Shown: positions 8,151-17,773 of the stretch, piece by piece
How positions within the stretch are numbered: position 1 is the stretch's first letter
Layout: every line of letters starts with the position of its first letter
From: a virus
Length of the DNA stretch: 57,973 nucleotides
IMG/VR virus record: IMGVR_UViG_3300046471_000036
Location: 1-57,973 of that record
Strand: one strand, 5' to 3'
Made by a program: the position numbers and the translations under genes
The notes under the pieces: generated by a model
Database searches by the model: none
What the model was told of the DNA's origin: nothing
Seen by the model: the letters and a program-made list of their open reading frames with translations, nothing else

Positions 8151-8600
8151 ATGTTCAACCTGAAAAAACTGGCCATTGCCGCCGCCGCCGATATGCCTGT
8201 CCGTGATGCATCGGGCGAAATCCAAAAAGACGAGGCCGGCAATCCGCTGACCATCACCCTGCACAGCCCGGGCACGAAAGAATTCCAGAAGGCCAAGCAC
8301 GCCCGCGACGAGAAAAACAACGCGCGCGTGATGTCGCGCATGCAAGGCAAGTCCGAGGCCAAGCAGACCGCCGAAGAAGCGAACATTGAGCGGGCCGAAT
8401 TCCTGGCCGGCTGCACGAAGTCGTTCAACGGCGTCGGCGTCGAGGGCAAGGCTGGCTTCGAAGCATTCAAGGCGACGTACGCGGATATTGAAATCGGTCA
8501 CATTGCTGACGACGTCGATAAATTCCTGGGTGACCGGGGAAACTTCAAAAAGCCATTGGCGACCAGCTCGCCGCCTACGTCCGACATTCTGCCTGGCTAA
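8151..8600 (+). CDS. Tail assembly chaperone (G-like)
   Basis: 149 residues, highly charged, starting MFNLKKLAIAAAADMPVRD. It lies between the tube and tape-measure genes, the place of lambda gpG. Residues 30-100 are helical with many Lys/Glu. A slippery run C-AAA-AAG at 8546-8552 lies 48 bases before the stop and allows a -1 shift into a long open frame (see the fusion entry). Confidence 0.85.
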   Translation: MFNLKKLAIAAAADMPVRDASGEIQKDEAGNPLTITLHSPGTKEFQKAKHARDEKNNARVMSRMQGKSEAKQTAEEANIERAEFLAGCTKSFNGVGVEGKAGFEAFKATYADIEIGHIADDVDKFLGDRGNFKKPLATSSPPTSDILPG

Positions 8601-9001
8601 ACGCCACGCCAGAGCCGGACGAGCGCGAGGGCAAAAGCGACCGGAAGAAGGCACCACAGAAAACGCGGCGTGCCGAGCTGCTCGCCGCCGGTATCACTCC
8701 AAAAACGCCAGATATCCCGGCCGCCCAATACCTCATCGATTATTTATTCGAGGTGGGCCCGGTGATGTCTGGTGGCATGGGCATGGCCCCGCTGACGTTT
8801 TCCGAGTTGGAGTCCTGGCAGCGCCAGATCGGCATCGAGTTGAAGCCGTGGGAAGTACGGCTGCTTCGACGACTGTCCGGCGAGTACTGCGCCGAATCGT
8901 CGGCGGCAACAAAAGCCGATGCCCCGGCGCCATTTAAATCGATAGACGAACGCAACCTGCAGCGCCTTCGGGTCGCGCGCGATATCGACGAATCATTCTA
9001 G
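8151..9001 (+). CDS. Tail assembly chaperone fusion by -1 frameshift (GT-like)
   Basis: After 133 residues of the G-like protein, a -1 slip on AAA-AAG (8547-8552) enters a frame that stays open for another 150 residues to the TAG at 8999-9001, giving about 283 residues. The extension begins KAIGDQLAAYVRHSAWLN and includes LTFSELESWQRQIGIELKPW, as in T-region proteins. It has no good start of its own in its first 67 codons. This is the lambda gpG/gpGT arrangement. The shift is inferred from the open frame and position. Confidence 0.8.
8546..8552 (+). promoter_or_regulatory. Slippery heptamer for -1 frameshift
   Basis: CAAAAAG read as C-AAA-AAG in the frame of the chaperone gene. It is the only slippery run I see in the overlap of the two open frames. 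In bacteria the A-site lysine codon AAG slips readily to AAA. Confidence 0.7.
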
Positions 9002-9020
9002 CCACCTTCGGGTGGCTTTT
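9001..9020 (+). terminator. UUCG-loop terminator before tape measure
   Basis: Perfect hairpin GCCACC-TTCG-GGTGGC followed by TTTTCTTTT, starting on the last base of the chaperone stop codon and ending 14 bases before the tape-measure ATG. The very stable UUCG tetraloop makes it a strong candidate. It again sits inside the late operon. Confidence 0.75.
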
Positions 9021-9034
9021 CTTTTGGGAAATCC

Positions 9035-12000
9035 ATGATTGCAGGCTCACTTGAGATTCAACTGCTCGCAAACATCGCTCGCCTGCAGGCCGACATGGAC
9101 CGCGCGCGCCAAGTCGTCGGTGGCGCCATGGATCGCATCGGCAATTCTGTCGAGACGGTGAAAAACGCATTCAAGGGCTTCATTGCACTGGAGGCGATCC
9201 AGTACCTCATCGCCTTCGTCAAAGGTGTGCGCGACATGTTCCTGGGCAGTATCGACGCGGCGGCGGGGATGAACGACCTTGCCATTCAGACCGGCGCGTC
9301 CGCCGCGGCGCTGATGGCATTTAAAGAAATCGGCGCGACGTCGGACACGACGGTCGAGTCGATGGTTGGCGCCATGGGCAAATTGGCAAAGGGTATGGCC
9401 GTCGCCACCGAGGAAAGCAAGGGCCTGCCGCAGGCACTCAAGGCCATCGGCATCGACTTCGACGCGCTCAAGGCCATGTCGCCGGATCAGCAGATGATTG
9501 CGATCGCCAAAGGGTTCGACCAATTTGCCGACGGCGCCGGCAAGTCGGCTGCGGCTATGGCGATCTACGGCAAGGAGGGCATGAAGATGCTGCCGTTCCT
9601 CGCTGACCTGGCGGCCGAGTCGGACAGCGTCACGAAAGCGCTGACTGCGCAGGAAATCGCGTCCAAGGCATCCCTTGCCGGCATGTCGGACAGCTTCGGC
9701 GACAACATGACCAAGATCGGGCAGTCGATGAACGAATCGCGCAAAGCGATTTCATTTGGCATGCTGCCGGCCCTGTTCGAAATGAGCGAGGCATTCAAAG
9801 CCGTCATGACGGAAAGTGGCGGCGTAAAGGATTTGATTGCAGGCCTAGCCGCCGACGGAACTATCACGAAATGGGCGCGCTCTGGCGCCATCGGTTTGAC
9901 CTATTTGCTTGACGGCTTCGAGCGCGTCTACCGCTTCGTGTCGATCCTCAAAACTATCGTAGGCGGCGCGCTGAGCACGATGGCGACGTTCGTCACCGGT
10001 TCCGCTTCGGCAATGAAATCGTTCATCGAGGGCGACTATTCCAAGAGCTTCGCCATGATGAAGCAGACCGCCCTGGCGTCGGTTGGCGTGGTGAAAGATG
10101 CGGCTACCGATGTCGGGGCGCTGCTGACCGATGACTTAATCGGGACGAAGCTGCGCGCGCAGATGGAAGCCGCCAAGAACGCCGGCACCGCCGCAGCGGA
10201 AGTAAAAAAACAACTGAACTTCGATGGTAACGGCCCCGACAAGGATGCCGCCGCTGCAGCGAAAAAAGAGGCGGACGCCTACGCAACGCTGATGACCGCG
10301 ATCCGCGCAAAGACGGAAGAAAATCGGATGGAACTGCTGATGGGCGAGAACATCAGCGAAAGCCAGAAAATGGCGATCAAGCTTGACGAGGAACTGCGCA
10401 CGGGAAAACTGAAACTCACCGCTGCGCATGAAACCACGGCGCGCGCCGCCCTGGTCGAAATGGCCGTGACGGAGCAACTGGTCAAACAGCAAACCGCGCA
10501 GCGCGACGTCGACAAATACATTGCCGCCAGCGCTGCCGCGCGCGATGAGTCAACCGCCTCGCTGAATGCGGAATACGCAGCGTATGGAAAGAGCGCTGAC
10601 GCACGCGAAATGCTGATGGTCACCGTGAAAGCGCAGGCCGACACCCAGAAAAAGCTGTCCGAACTCGAGCTGGCCCATTTGCCAATTTCGGACCGGATGC
10701 GCAAGCAACTCGATGCGGAAGAGAAGGCTCGTATTCGCGTTGGCGAGGCGGCAATCGGGCAGGGTAAGGCACTCCAGTATGCCGCGCAACTCGCCGACGA
10801 AAACAAGAAATTTGCCGCCGAATCGATCTATGACGAGAAGGCTCGCGCGGCCGCGCTGCTGGCGATTGACGCGGACATGTGGCAAGAGCGTATCGAGTTG
10901 GCGGGCGCCGGCACTGAAGCGCAAAAGCGGTTGCAGGACGAATACAACATCTGGTACGGCAATCAGACCCTGAAGCCGCAGATCGACGCCCAGAAGAAAA
11001 TGTGGGATTCGATTGAAACGACTGCGCACGATACCTTCGTCAGCATCTTCGATAGCGGCAAGTCCACATTCGACCGCCTGCGCGACACGCTGAAAAACGG
11101 TCTGATGGACTTGCTCTACCAGATGACGGTCAAAAAGTGGGTGATGAGCATCAGTGCATCGGTCGGCTTGACCGGCGCATCCGGCCTGGCGGAAGCCGCT
11201 GGCACCGCAACTGGCACCGGTACGTCTGGCGCAAGTGGCCTGATCGGCATCGCGCAGACCGCGTCGAACATGTACAAGGCCATCACCGGTGGCTTCGAAG
11301 CGCTTGGCGACGGCGTCGCGGGCTACGTCCAGCAGGGGTTGAGTGCTGCCGGCTACACGCCGACGGCCGCATCGGGCTTGTCGACGGCCGGCGGCCAGGC
11401 GCTGACGCCGTTTGCCTCGCAGGTCGGCCAGGTCGCTGGCGCGGCTGCTGCCTATATGGCCGGCTCCGCGCTGAACAAAGCGATCTCGGGTCAATACTCG
11501 ACCGGTAGCGGCTTCATGACCGCGCAGAAGGTCGCCACCGCCGTGGCCAGCTACGTCAACCCGGTGCTTGGCGTCGCAGTGGGCGCGATCTCAGGCCTGA
11601 TCAACCGCGCTTTCGGCATGGGCAATACCGAAGTGAAATCGCAGGGCCTGAGTGGCACCCTGTCGTCCGCCGGCGTGACCGGCAACACGTACCAGAATCT
11701 GCACCAGGATGGCGGCTGGTTCCGCAGCGACAAGAATTGGACCGACAAAACGGCGCTGACGGCGGAAGTCACCGCGCAATTCACGCAGGGCTTCGAGGCG
11801 ATCAAGTCAGCATCGGCCGGCTTCGCCACTTCCATCGGCGCGTCCGTCGACAGCCTGGCGGCGTACAGCAAGACGTTCGATATCGCCCTGACCAGCGACA
11901 CGGCAGCCAATGAAAAGGCGATCGCCGATTTCTTCACCGGCGTGGGTGACGAGATCGCTTTGCGCTTGGTGCCGGGCCTCGCCCAGTTCAACAAGTCCGG

Positions 12001-13279
12001 CGAGACGATGGCTGCGACGCTGCAGCGCTTGGCCGGCGACTTCGACGCGACCAATCAGGTTGCCATGCTGCTGGGCAAAAACGGCACCAGCATGTTCGGC
12101 TCTTTGACGATCTCGTCGGCCGCCGCGCGCGAGCGCCTGATCGAGTTAGCCGGCGGTGTATCGAACCTGACCACGCAAGCCACCGGGTTCGCGCAGAATT
12201 ACCTTTCGGAGGCCGAGCGCCTGGCACCGGTGTCGGAAGCGGTCGCTGCGGCGATGGCATCCCTCGGCCTAGCCAGCGTCACCACACGTGAGCAGTTCAA
12301 GACCGTCGTGCAGAGCCTGGACGTCACAACCGCCGCCGGTGCGCAGCAGTTCGCGTCGATGATGGCTTTGTCCGATGCATTCGCGCAAGTGCACCCGGCC
12401 ATTGAGGCGACGACGGCCGCGTTGCGCACCGAAGCCGACGTGCTCAGTGAGCGCAAAGACCTGCAAAAGCAGATCGACCAGTTGACCCTGACGTCTGTTC
12501 AGTTGCGCGCGAAGGAGCGCGCCGCAATCGACGCCAGCAACGTTACGCTGTTCGACCAGATCACGGCGCTGCAAAACGCGGCCACGATGTCCGACACGCT
12601 GAAAACGTCGATCGACAGCCTGAAGGCATTCCGCGACGGCATCCTGTCTTTCAAGGATTCGCTGGCCATGGGCAGCCTGTCGACGCTCACTCCGATGCAG
12701 AAGGCATTCGAGGCGCAGCGCCAGTACGAGGAAATGCTGGGCAAAGCGAATAGCGGCGATGCCACGGCGCGATCCGGCATCAACGCGGCTGCCACGGCGT
12801 ACCTGACCGCGAATCAGGCGATCAACGCCAGCAGCAGCGCGTACGTCGCCACGTACGCCAAAGTGCAATCCGACCTGGAATCGCTGGCCGCTGTCGCCGG
12901 CACGCAACTGACCGACGCCCAGCAGCAACTTGCCGCGCTCGACCAGCAGGTCAGCCAGTTGGCATCCCTGAATGCCACGGCCAGCAACATCGAGGCAGCA
13001 CTGACGATGCCGACGCCCGTGCTGAACTGGAGCGAAGTCGGCACCACCAACATGGCGCCGCTGACCGAGGAAATCAAAGGCCTGCGCGCTGACAACGAAG
13101 AACTGCGGGCCGACAACGCCGCGCTGCTCGCCGCTGTCAACCGTCAGACCGATGCAGTGGTCGCCGCCACGCTCGCCGCGGCGGACAACAACGCCAAGGC
13201 AGTCACGGCAGGCGCCGAACAGGTGGCCAAATCCGGCAACTGGATGCAGCAGCTGGTCGCTGAAGTGGCGCAGGCATGA
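9035..13279 (+). CDS. Tail tape measure protein
   Basis: 1414 residues. It sets tail length and is the scaffold for tube polymerisation; at about 1.5 angstrom per residue a tail near 210 nm is expected. The N-terminal 250 residues have the usual helical start (IQLLANIARLQADMDRA). Hydrophobic, Gly/Ala-rich segments occur near residues 710-880 (SASVGLTGASGLAEAA and following), and long coiled-coil regions near 380-650 and at the C-terminus (LRADNEELRADNAAL). The stop overlaps the start of the next gene (ATGA). By far the longest gene, located directly after the chaperones. Confidence 0.95.
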   Translation: MIAGSLEIQLLANIARLQADMDRARQVVGGAMDRIGNSVETVKNAFKGFIALEAIQYLIAFVKGVRDMFLGSIDAAAGMNDLAIQTGASAAALMAFKEIGATSDTTVESMVGAMGKLAKGMAVATEESKGLPQALKAIGIDFDALKAMSPDQQMIAIAKGFDQFADGAGKSAAAMAIYGKEGMKMLPFLADLAAESDSVTKALTAQEIASKASLAGMSDSFGDNMTKIGQSMNESRKAISFGMLPALFEMSEAFKAVMTESGGVKDLIAGLAADGTITKWARSGAIGLTYLLDGFERVYRFVSILKTIVGGALSTMATFVTGSASAMKSFIEGDYSKSFAMMKQTALASVGVVKDAATDVGALLTDDLIGTKLRAQMEAAKNAGTAAAEVKKQLNFDGNGPDKDAAAAAKKEADAYATLMTAIRAKTEENRMELLMGENISESQKMAIKLDEELRTGKLKLTAAHETTARAALVEMAVTEQLVKQQTAQRDVDKYIAASAAARDESTASLNAEYAAYGKSADAREMLMVTVKAQADTQKKLSELELAHLPISDRMRKQLDAEEKARIRVGEAAIGQGKALQYAAQLADENKKFAAESIYDEKARAAALLAIDADMWQERIELAGAGTEAQKRLQDEYNIWYGNQTLKPQIDAQKKMWDSIETTAHDTFVSIFDSGKSTFDRLRDTLKNGLMDLLYQMTVKKWVMSISASVGLTGASGLAEAAGTATGTGTSGASGLIGIAQTASNMYKAITGGFEALGDGVAGYVQQGLSAAGYTPTAASGLSTAGGQALTPFASQVGQVAGAAAAYMAGSALNKAISGQYSTGSGFMTAQKVATAVASYVNPVLGVAVGAISGLINRAFGMGNTEVKSQGLSGTLSSAGVTGNTYQNLHQDGGWFRSDKNWTDKTALTAEVTAQFTQGFEAIKSASAGFATSIGASVDSLAAYSKTFDIALTSDTAANEKAIADFFTGVGDEIALRLVPGLAQFNKSGETMAATLQRLAGDFDATNQVAMLLGKNGTSMFGSLTISSAAARERLIELAGGVSNLTTQATGFAQNYLSEAERLAPVSEAVAAAMASLGLASVTTREQFKTVVQSLDVTTAAGAQQFASMMALSDAFAQVHPAIEATTAALRTEADVLSERKDLQKQIDQLTLTSVQLRAKERAAIDASNVTLFDQITALQNAATMSDTLKTSIDSLKAFRDGILSFKDSLAMGSLSTLTPMQKAFEAQRQYEEMLGKANSGDATARSGINAAATAYLTANQAINASSSAYVATYAKVQSDLESLAAVAGTQLTDAQQQLAALDQQVSQLASLNATASNIEAALTMPTPVLNWSEVGTTNMAPLTEEIKGLRADNEELRADNAALLAAVNRQTDAVVAATLAAADNNAKAVTAGAEQVAKSGNWMQQLVAEVAQA

Positions 13280-14847
13280 TCGACCTGATCTTCGACACGC
13301 CGGCCGCCGACGCCGGCGTCGTTTTTGACGCCCAGACGCCTGCCGTGCCATACCCGGCGATCGTGCTGGTGTCCGATCCTGAGTTCGAGGCATGGCTGTC
13401 GTCGCCTGACGCCATCCGCGTGGTGCTATTCGAATCTGGCGTCCTGACCGACGGGGCGGAAGTGACGCGCTATACGTGCAACGGATCGTTCCCGATCACG
13501 GCGCCGAACGACTCGCCGGCGAACACGTTCTACGAGCCGATCGCGTCAAGCGGCGTCCAGTTCACGGAGCAGCTTTCCCTGACCGGCGCGGCCACCGCGG
13601 CAATCGGCGACATCGAGTTCGACAACGGCAACTTCGTCCGCGACGACTGGTATCTGGATGACATCTGGGCCAGCCGGGCGCAGCGCGCGTACCTGGGCGA
13701 CGTGCGTTGGGCGCGTAGTAACTTCCGCATGATCCTCAACGGCATGGCGTCGGGCATCGCGCGCAAGGATCGGGCGAAGTTGGCCGTCAAACTGCGCGAC
13801 CAGTTGCAGCGCCTGGAGACTCCGATTTCGGACCGTACTTTCGGCGGCACCTCGCTGATGGCTGGCACGCTGTACCCGTCGTGCTTTGGCGAGTGCTTCA
13901 ACATCACGCCGGTCTACGACGCCAGCACGGACCGCTACTACGTGCACTTCGGCCCGGTCGAATGGATCTTTGAAATCCGCGTCAACGGGCTGCCGGTCGA
14001 CGCGACGGTCGACAATGCCACCGGCTCGTTCCAGTTGAATTTCGGCCTGCCTCCGTCGGGCGTGATCACCTGTTCGGTACAGGGCGACAAGTTTGGGGGC
14101 GTCTACCGCAACACGGTCGGCGCGCTGGTGCGGCGCATCGCCACCGGCTACGGTAAAGAGGACGGGCGCTACACCGACGACGACCTGGACCTGGCGAACC
14201 TCGACACGTTCGAAACGTCGCACCCGCAGAAGATCGGCCTGTACATCACCGACAACACGACCGTCAAAAGCGCGATCGACCAACTGGCCGGCAGCCTCGG
14301 CGCGCAAGCGATCCCATCGCGCCTGGGCAAGCTGCGCCTGATCCAGATCGGCATCAGCGGGGCCAGCACGTTCGACATCCGCGTGCAGCACATGAAGAAC
14401 GCGACGCTGGAGCCGGTGACGAGCATGGCGCCGGTAGCGGCCGTGTCGATTGGCTACGACCGGAACTGGACGCCGCAGGACAACCTGCAAACCGCCCTGT
14501 CGGACCGGGACAAGCAGTTTTACGACGACGACTACCTGTACGCCAGCGCAACGAACGACGACATCGTCGACGACTACCGGATGTCGCCCACGGTGACCGC
14601 CAAGAACACGCTGCTGAAAATCAAGGCCGAAGCTGAGGCCGAAGCCCGCCGACTGGCTGACCTGAACGGCCGGCCGCGCCAAATCTTCAAATTCGATGGG
14701 ACTCCCGAAATGCTGCAACTCGTGCTCGGCCAACAGGTGACGATGTACCACCACGAAAACAGCATGGCCGCCGGCGTGCGCGCGCAGATCATCATGCTCT
14801 CGCCCGACTGGAAAAACAGCCGCTGCGACGTCGGGGTGCTGGTTTGA
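13276..14847 (+). CDS. Tail hub/distal tail protein
   Basis: 523 residues, located after the tape measure where siphophages encode the distal tail and hub proteins. The first 35 residues hold the motif IFD...GVVFD shared with the small ORF at 5239. Middle parts read like baseplate hub beta domains (QLSLTGAATAAIGDIEFDNG, FGPVEWIFEIRVNG). The C-terminus, with LVLGQQVTMYHHE, looks like the substrate-facing beta barrel of tail hub proteins. The exact family is not recognised. It overlaps its neighbours by 4 bases on both sides. Confidence 0.75.
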   Translation: MIDLIFDTPAADAGVVFDAQTPAVPYPAIVLVSDPEFEAWLSSPDAIRVVLFESGVLTDGAEVTRYTCNGSFPITAPNDSPANTFYEPIASSGVQFTEQLSLTGAATAAIGDIEFDNGNFVRDDWYLDDIWASRAQRAYLGDVRWARSNFRMILNGMASGIARKDRAKLAVKLRDQLQRLETPISDRTFGGTSLMAGTLYPSCFGECFNITPVYDASTDRYYVHFGPVEWIFEIRVNGLPVDATVDNATGSFQLNFGLPPSGVITCSVQGDKFGGVYRNTVGALVRRIATGYGKEDGRYTDDDLDLANLDTFETSHPQKIGLYITDNTTVKSAIDQLAGSLGAQAIPSRLGKLRLIQIGISGASTFDIRVQHMKNATLEPVTSMAPVAAVSIGYDRNWTPQDNLQTALSDRDKQFYDDDYLYASATNDDIVDDYRMSPTVTAKNTLLKIKAEAEAEARRLADLNGRPRQIFKFDGTPEMLQLVLGQQVTMYHHENSMAAGVRAQIIMLSPDWKNSRCDVGVLV

Positions 14848-17411
14848 GCGCCATCGTAGGCGAGCGCGACAAGGCGCTGCGGGCGACCATCCCGCGCAAC
14901 ATCAACCCGACAGCAGGGAAATCACTGCTGCTGGACGTCGACCCGCCAGCATTCCACCAGAACGCCGCTGGCATCCCGACGATTCCGTCTGCCAAGTTCA
15001 CTGCGACGCCGCTTGGCTTTGCCGGCACGGTCATGTGGTCGATCACGTCGGGTGGCAAGCTGACCGGCTCGACGCCGAACGAGCGCACGTTGCTGTTTTC
15101 GGACATGACGGCCGATAGCGTCAAGGTGACCGTCACCATCGTCTACCAGGGCGAGGCGTACATTCGCGTCAAGACGTTTTTCAAGCTGACCGACGGCGCG
15201 AAGGGCGAGGATGGGCAGGGCGCTGATCCTGCTGACCTGTCGCCCGAGGCGCTGGCCGCTGCGCTGGAAGGGCGCATCACTGAGTCGCAGCTTTACGCTG
15301 ACCTGCGCTCGCGCATCAACCTGATCGACAGCCCAGCATCGGTTATCGGCAGCGTTGCCGCACGCGTCCAGGCCGAGACGGATGCTCGCGTCACCGCTGT
15401 CGGCTCGGCGCTGCAAACTGCATCGAACGCTATAGGCCAAGAGGTTGCGGACCGCATCGCCGCCATTCTGGCCGAGTCCGGCGCCCGCGCGACCTACGTC
15501 CAGAATTACACGTTCAGCAAAGAGGAAATCAATTCGTCGCTGTCGATCCAGGCAACCCAGATTGCTGCGGCATTCACGTACACCGACACGAAGACGGGAG
15601 GTATCCTTGCCACTGCGGCGGCCGACGTCCGGACCTACAGCTATTCGAAGGCCGACACGACAAGCGCGATTTCGGCGGCAGAAACCCGCCTGCGGTCCGA
15701 GTTCGTGGCAAGTGGTGGCGCGACGGAGGCGTTCGTGCAGGGCTGGTCGTACAGCAAAGCGCAGTCCGATAGCGCCGAGGCCGCGCAGACCGCAACAATC
15801 ACGACCAGCTATCAGGGGTATGCGGACCTGAAGAAGTCCGAGGCGAAGGCAGACGCGGCGGCCGACGTGCGCAACTACGCGTACAGCAAATCCGATGCCA
15901 ATGCCGCCGAGGCTACGCAGTCAGCAACCCTGACCACAAACTACACGGCCTACGCCGACGCGGCCCGGGAGAATGCCATCAGCACGGCCAACGCCGACGT
16001 CCGGGCCTATTCGTACGCCAAGTCGGCGACGGACAGCGCGATCACGGCGGCAATCCAGCAGCTGCGATCCGAGTTCGTCGGAAGCGGCGGCGCCACGGAA
16101 GGCTACGTCACCAATTACGCCTACAGCAAGTCGCAGATCGACCAAGCCGAGGCGGCGCAGACAACCGCAATCACGACGCAATATCGCCAGTACGCCGGCG
16201 AAATTGGCGAGCAGGTGCTGACCGCGACCTATGCCGACGTGCGCCAGTACGCCTACAGCAAGTCGAACGTGGACAGCTCCCAGGCAGCGCTGGCCAGCAC
16301 GCTGCGCGCCGAGTTCACTTCGAACAACGGCGTCAGCACCGCCTACCTGGAAAACTACGCCTACAGCAAGGCACAGACGAACAGCGCGATCACGCAGCAG
16401 ACCTCGACGCTTGTTTCGACGGTGGGGCAAAACACGACGGCGATCCAGCAACAGTTCACTACGCTGGACGGGCTGTCAGGTCAGCTTGTCTGGAAAATCG
16501 ACAACAACAACCACGTGACCGGCTTTGGGCTGGCCAGCACGCCGATCAATGGCGTGCCGTACAGCACGATGATTTTCAACGTGGACGTGCTGGCGGTCGC
16601 ACTGCCGGGCGCTACCACCAGCAAGCCGATCTTCACGGTTGGACAAGTCAACGGGCAATCGCAAGCTGTCTTCCGGACGGATTTAATGGTCGATGGCGGG
16701 CTCACCGCACGCATGCTCAAAATCGGCGGCAGCGACAACATCATCCCCGATCCGAAGTTCTACGACCTGGGCTGGTGGGGCCGCGTCGGCGCGCCGGTGG
16801 GCGACTACACCGGCATGAACAATGGCTGGCTCGGTGGTGCGATCATGCTGATTCAACCAGGCAGCGGCGTGCGTACGTCTACATCGAAGGCTTTCGTATC
16901 GACCCCGGGCGCCACTATGCGCCTCGAGGTGCAGGTTGAACTCTCAAGCGACTACGTCGGAAATTTCTCGGTGTTCTTCTACGTAGAGGGCGCCGAACTG
17001 TACTCGATGGGCTGCCCGCAAGTCAGCACGTGGTCGAATGGCGGCTACCCGGGCTGGCCGATCCAGTTTAATAGCCAATCGACGAAGGGTCGATTCAGCT
17101 ACAACCAGACGATCACAATCCCGCTGAATAGCCAATGCGCGAATGCGCACATGGTCATCATCGACGACACGGTTGCGGGCAATGTGGCCATCGGCAGTTG
17201 CAGCGCCACCCGCATGGGCGATAGCGTTCTCATTAAAGACGGCGCTGTTCTGGCCCACCACATTCAGGTCGATAGCCTGCAGGCGATCTCGAGTATTGTC
17301 ACCGCGCGCGCCGGCGGCACCGGGGCCGGCATCGACCAGGACCAGAACGGGATCCGAATCTACGCCTCCAATGGCATGCGCGTGGTGCAGATCGGGAACC
17401 TCGACGTATGA
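14844..17411 (+). CDS. Central tail tip / fibre protein with YSK repeats
   Basis: 855 residues. After an N-terminal domain (1-125, with one Ig-like stretch) and a helical stalk come eight copies of a (Y/W)-x-(Y/F)-(S/A)-K motif between about residues 219 and 512, spaced about 30-50 residues apart in units such as ADVRxYxYSK and SGGATEAFV. Similar repeats form trimeric coiled shafts in phage fibres. Residues about 610-800 look like a carbohydrate-binding jelly roll, with IIPDPKFYDLGWWG near its start. The C-terminal tail resembles lambda J-type ends. A GTG or TTG start is used (TTGA overlap at 14844). Probable receptor-binding or central fibre. Confidence 0.8.
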   Translation: MSAIVGERDKALRATIPRNINPTAGKSLLLDVDPPAFHQNAAGIPTIPSAKFTATPLGFAGTVMWSITSGGKLTGSTPNERTLLFSDMTADSVKVTVTIVYQGEAYIRVKTFFKLTDGAKGEDGQGADPADLSPEALAAALEGRITESQLYADLRSRINLIDSPASVIGSVAARVQAETDARVTAVGSALQTASNAIGQEVADRIAAILAESGARATYVQNYTFSKEEINSSLSIQATQIAAAFTYTDTKTGGILATAAADVRTYSYSKADTTSAISAAETRLRSEFVASGGATEAFVQGWSYSKAQSDSAEAAQTATITTSYQGYADLKKSEAKADAAADVRNYAYSKSDANAAEATQSATLTTNYTAYADAARENAISTANADVRAYSYAKSATDSAITAAIQQLRSEFVGSGGATEGYVTNYAYSKSQIDQAEAAQTTAITTQYRQYAGEIGEQVLTATYADVRQYAYSKSNVDSSQAALASTLRAEFTSNNGVSTAYLENYAYSKAQTNSAITQQTSTLVSTVGQNTTAIQQQFTTLDGLSGQLVWKIDNNNHVTGFGLASTPINGVPYSTMIFNVDVLAVALPGATTSKPIFTVGQVNGQSQAVFRTDLMVDGGLTARMLKIGGSDNIIPDPKFYDLGWWGRVGAPVGDYTGMNNGWLGGAIMLIQPGSGVRTSTSKAFVSTPGATMRLEVQVELSSDYVGNFSVFFYVEGAELYSMGCPQVSTWSNGGYPGWPIQFNSQSTKGRFSYNQTITIPLNSQCANAHMVIIDDTVAGNVAIGSCSATRMGDSVLIKDGAVLAHHIQVDSLQAISSIVTARAGGTGAGIDQDQNGIRIYASNGMRVVQIGNLDV

Positions 17412-17773
17412 CGAACGGTTTGCGCACATGGGACCAAAACACCGGCGCCCTGACATTTGACAGCTACACTGACTTCGTTCTGTTTCCGCAGGTGGAGCAG
17501 TTCATTTCCGGAAACTCGCAAGTCGGCAGCGGCGCGGGCCTCACGCTCAGCTACCCGCAGTTCCAGGGCAAGAAAGTGATGCCGTTCCTGACGTGCCCCT
17601 ATGGGAGCTACACACCCAACCCGGCGGCGACGCTGAGTTGCCGCGTCTCGTATCCCGGCGGCGTGCCCACCGTGAACATTTTCGTTGATAACAATTTTGA
17701 TCCGCTAACTGGAAACAGCCTGCCGATCCTCGACGGCTACCTGGTCGTGATGCTGACGGGTTCGAACCAATGA
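17408..17773 (+). CDS. Tail-tip accessory protein
   Basis: 121 residues, beta-rich, beginning MTNGLRTWDQNTGALTFDSYTDF. It overlaps the fibre gene and the next gene by 4 bases each (ATGA). Its place downstream of the tip protein and its sequence style suggest a small fibre-associated protein. The family is not recognised. Confidence 0.65.
   Translation: MTNGLRTWDQNTGALTFDSYTDFVLFPQVEQFISGNSQVGSGAGLTLSYPQFQGKKVMPFLTCPYGSYTPNPAATLSCRVSYPGGVPTVNIFVDNNFDPLTGNSLPILDGYLVVMLTGSNQ

Noticed and set aside
13546-14754. 402-codon leftward ORF under the tail hub gene
   Set aside because: Antisense shadow with Val/Arg/Asp bias; the + strand gene has clear tail-protein character.
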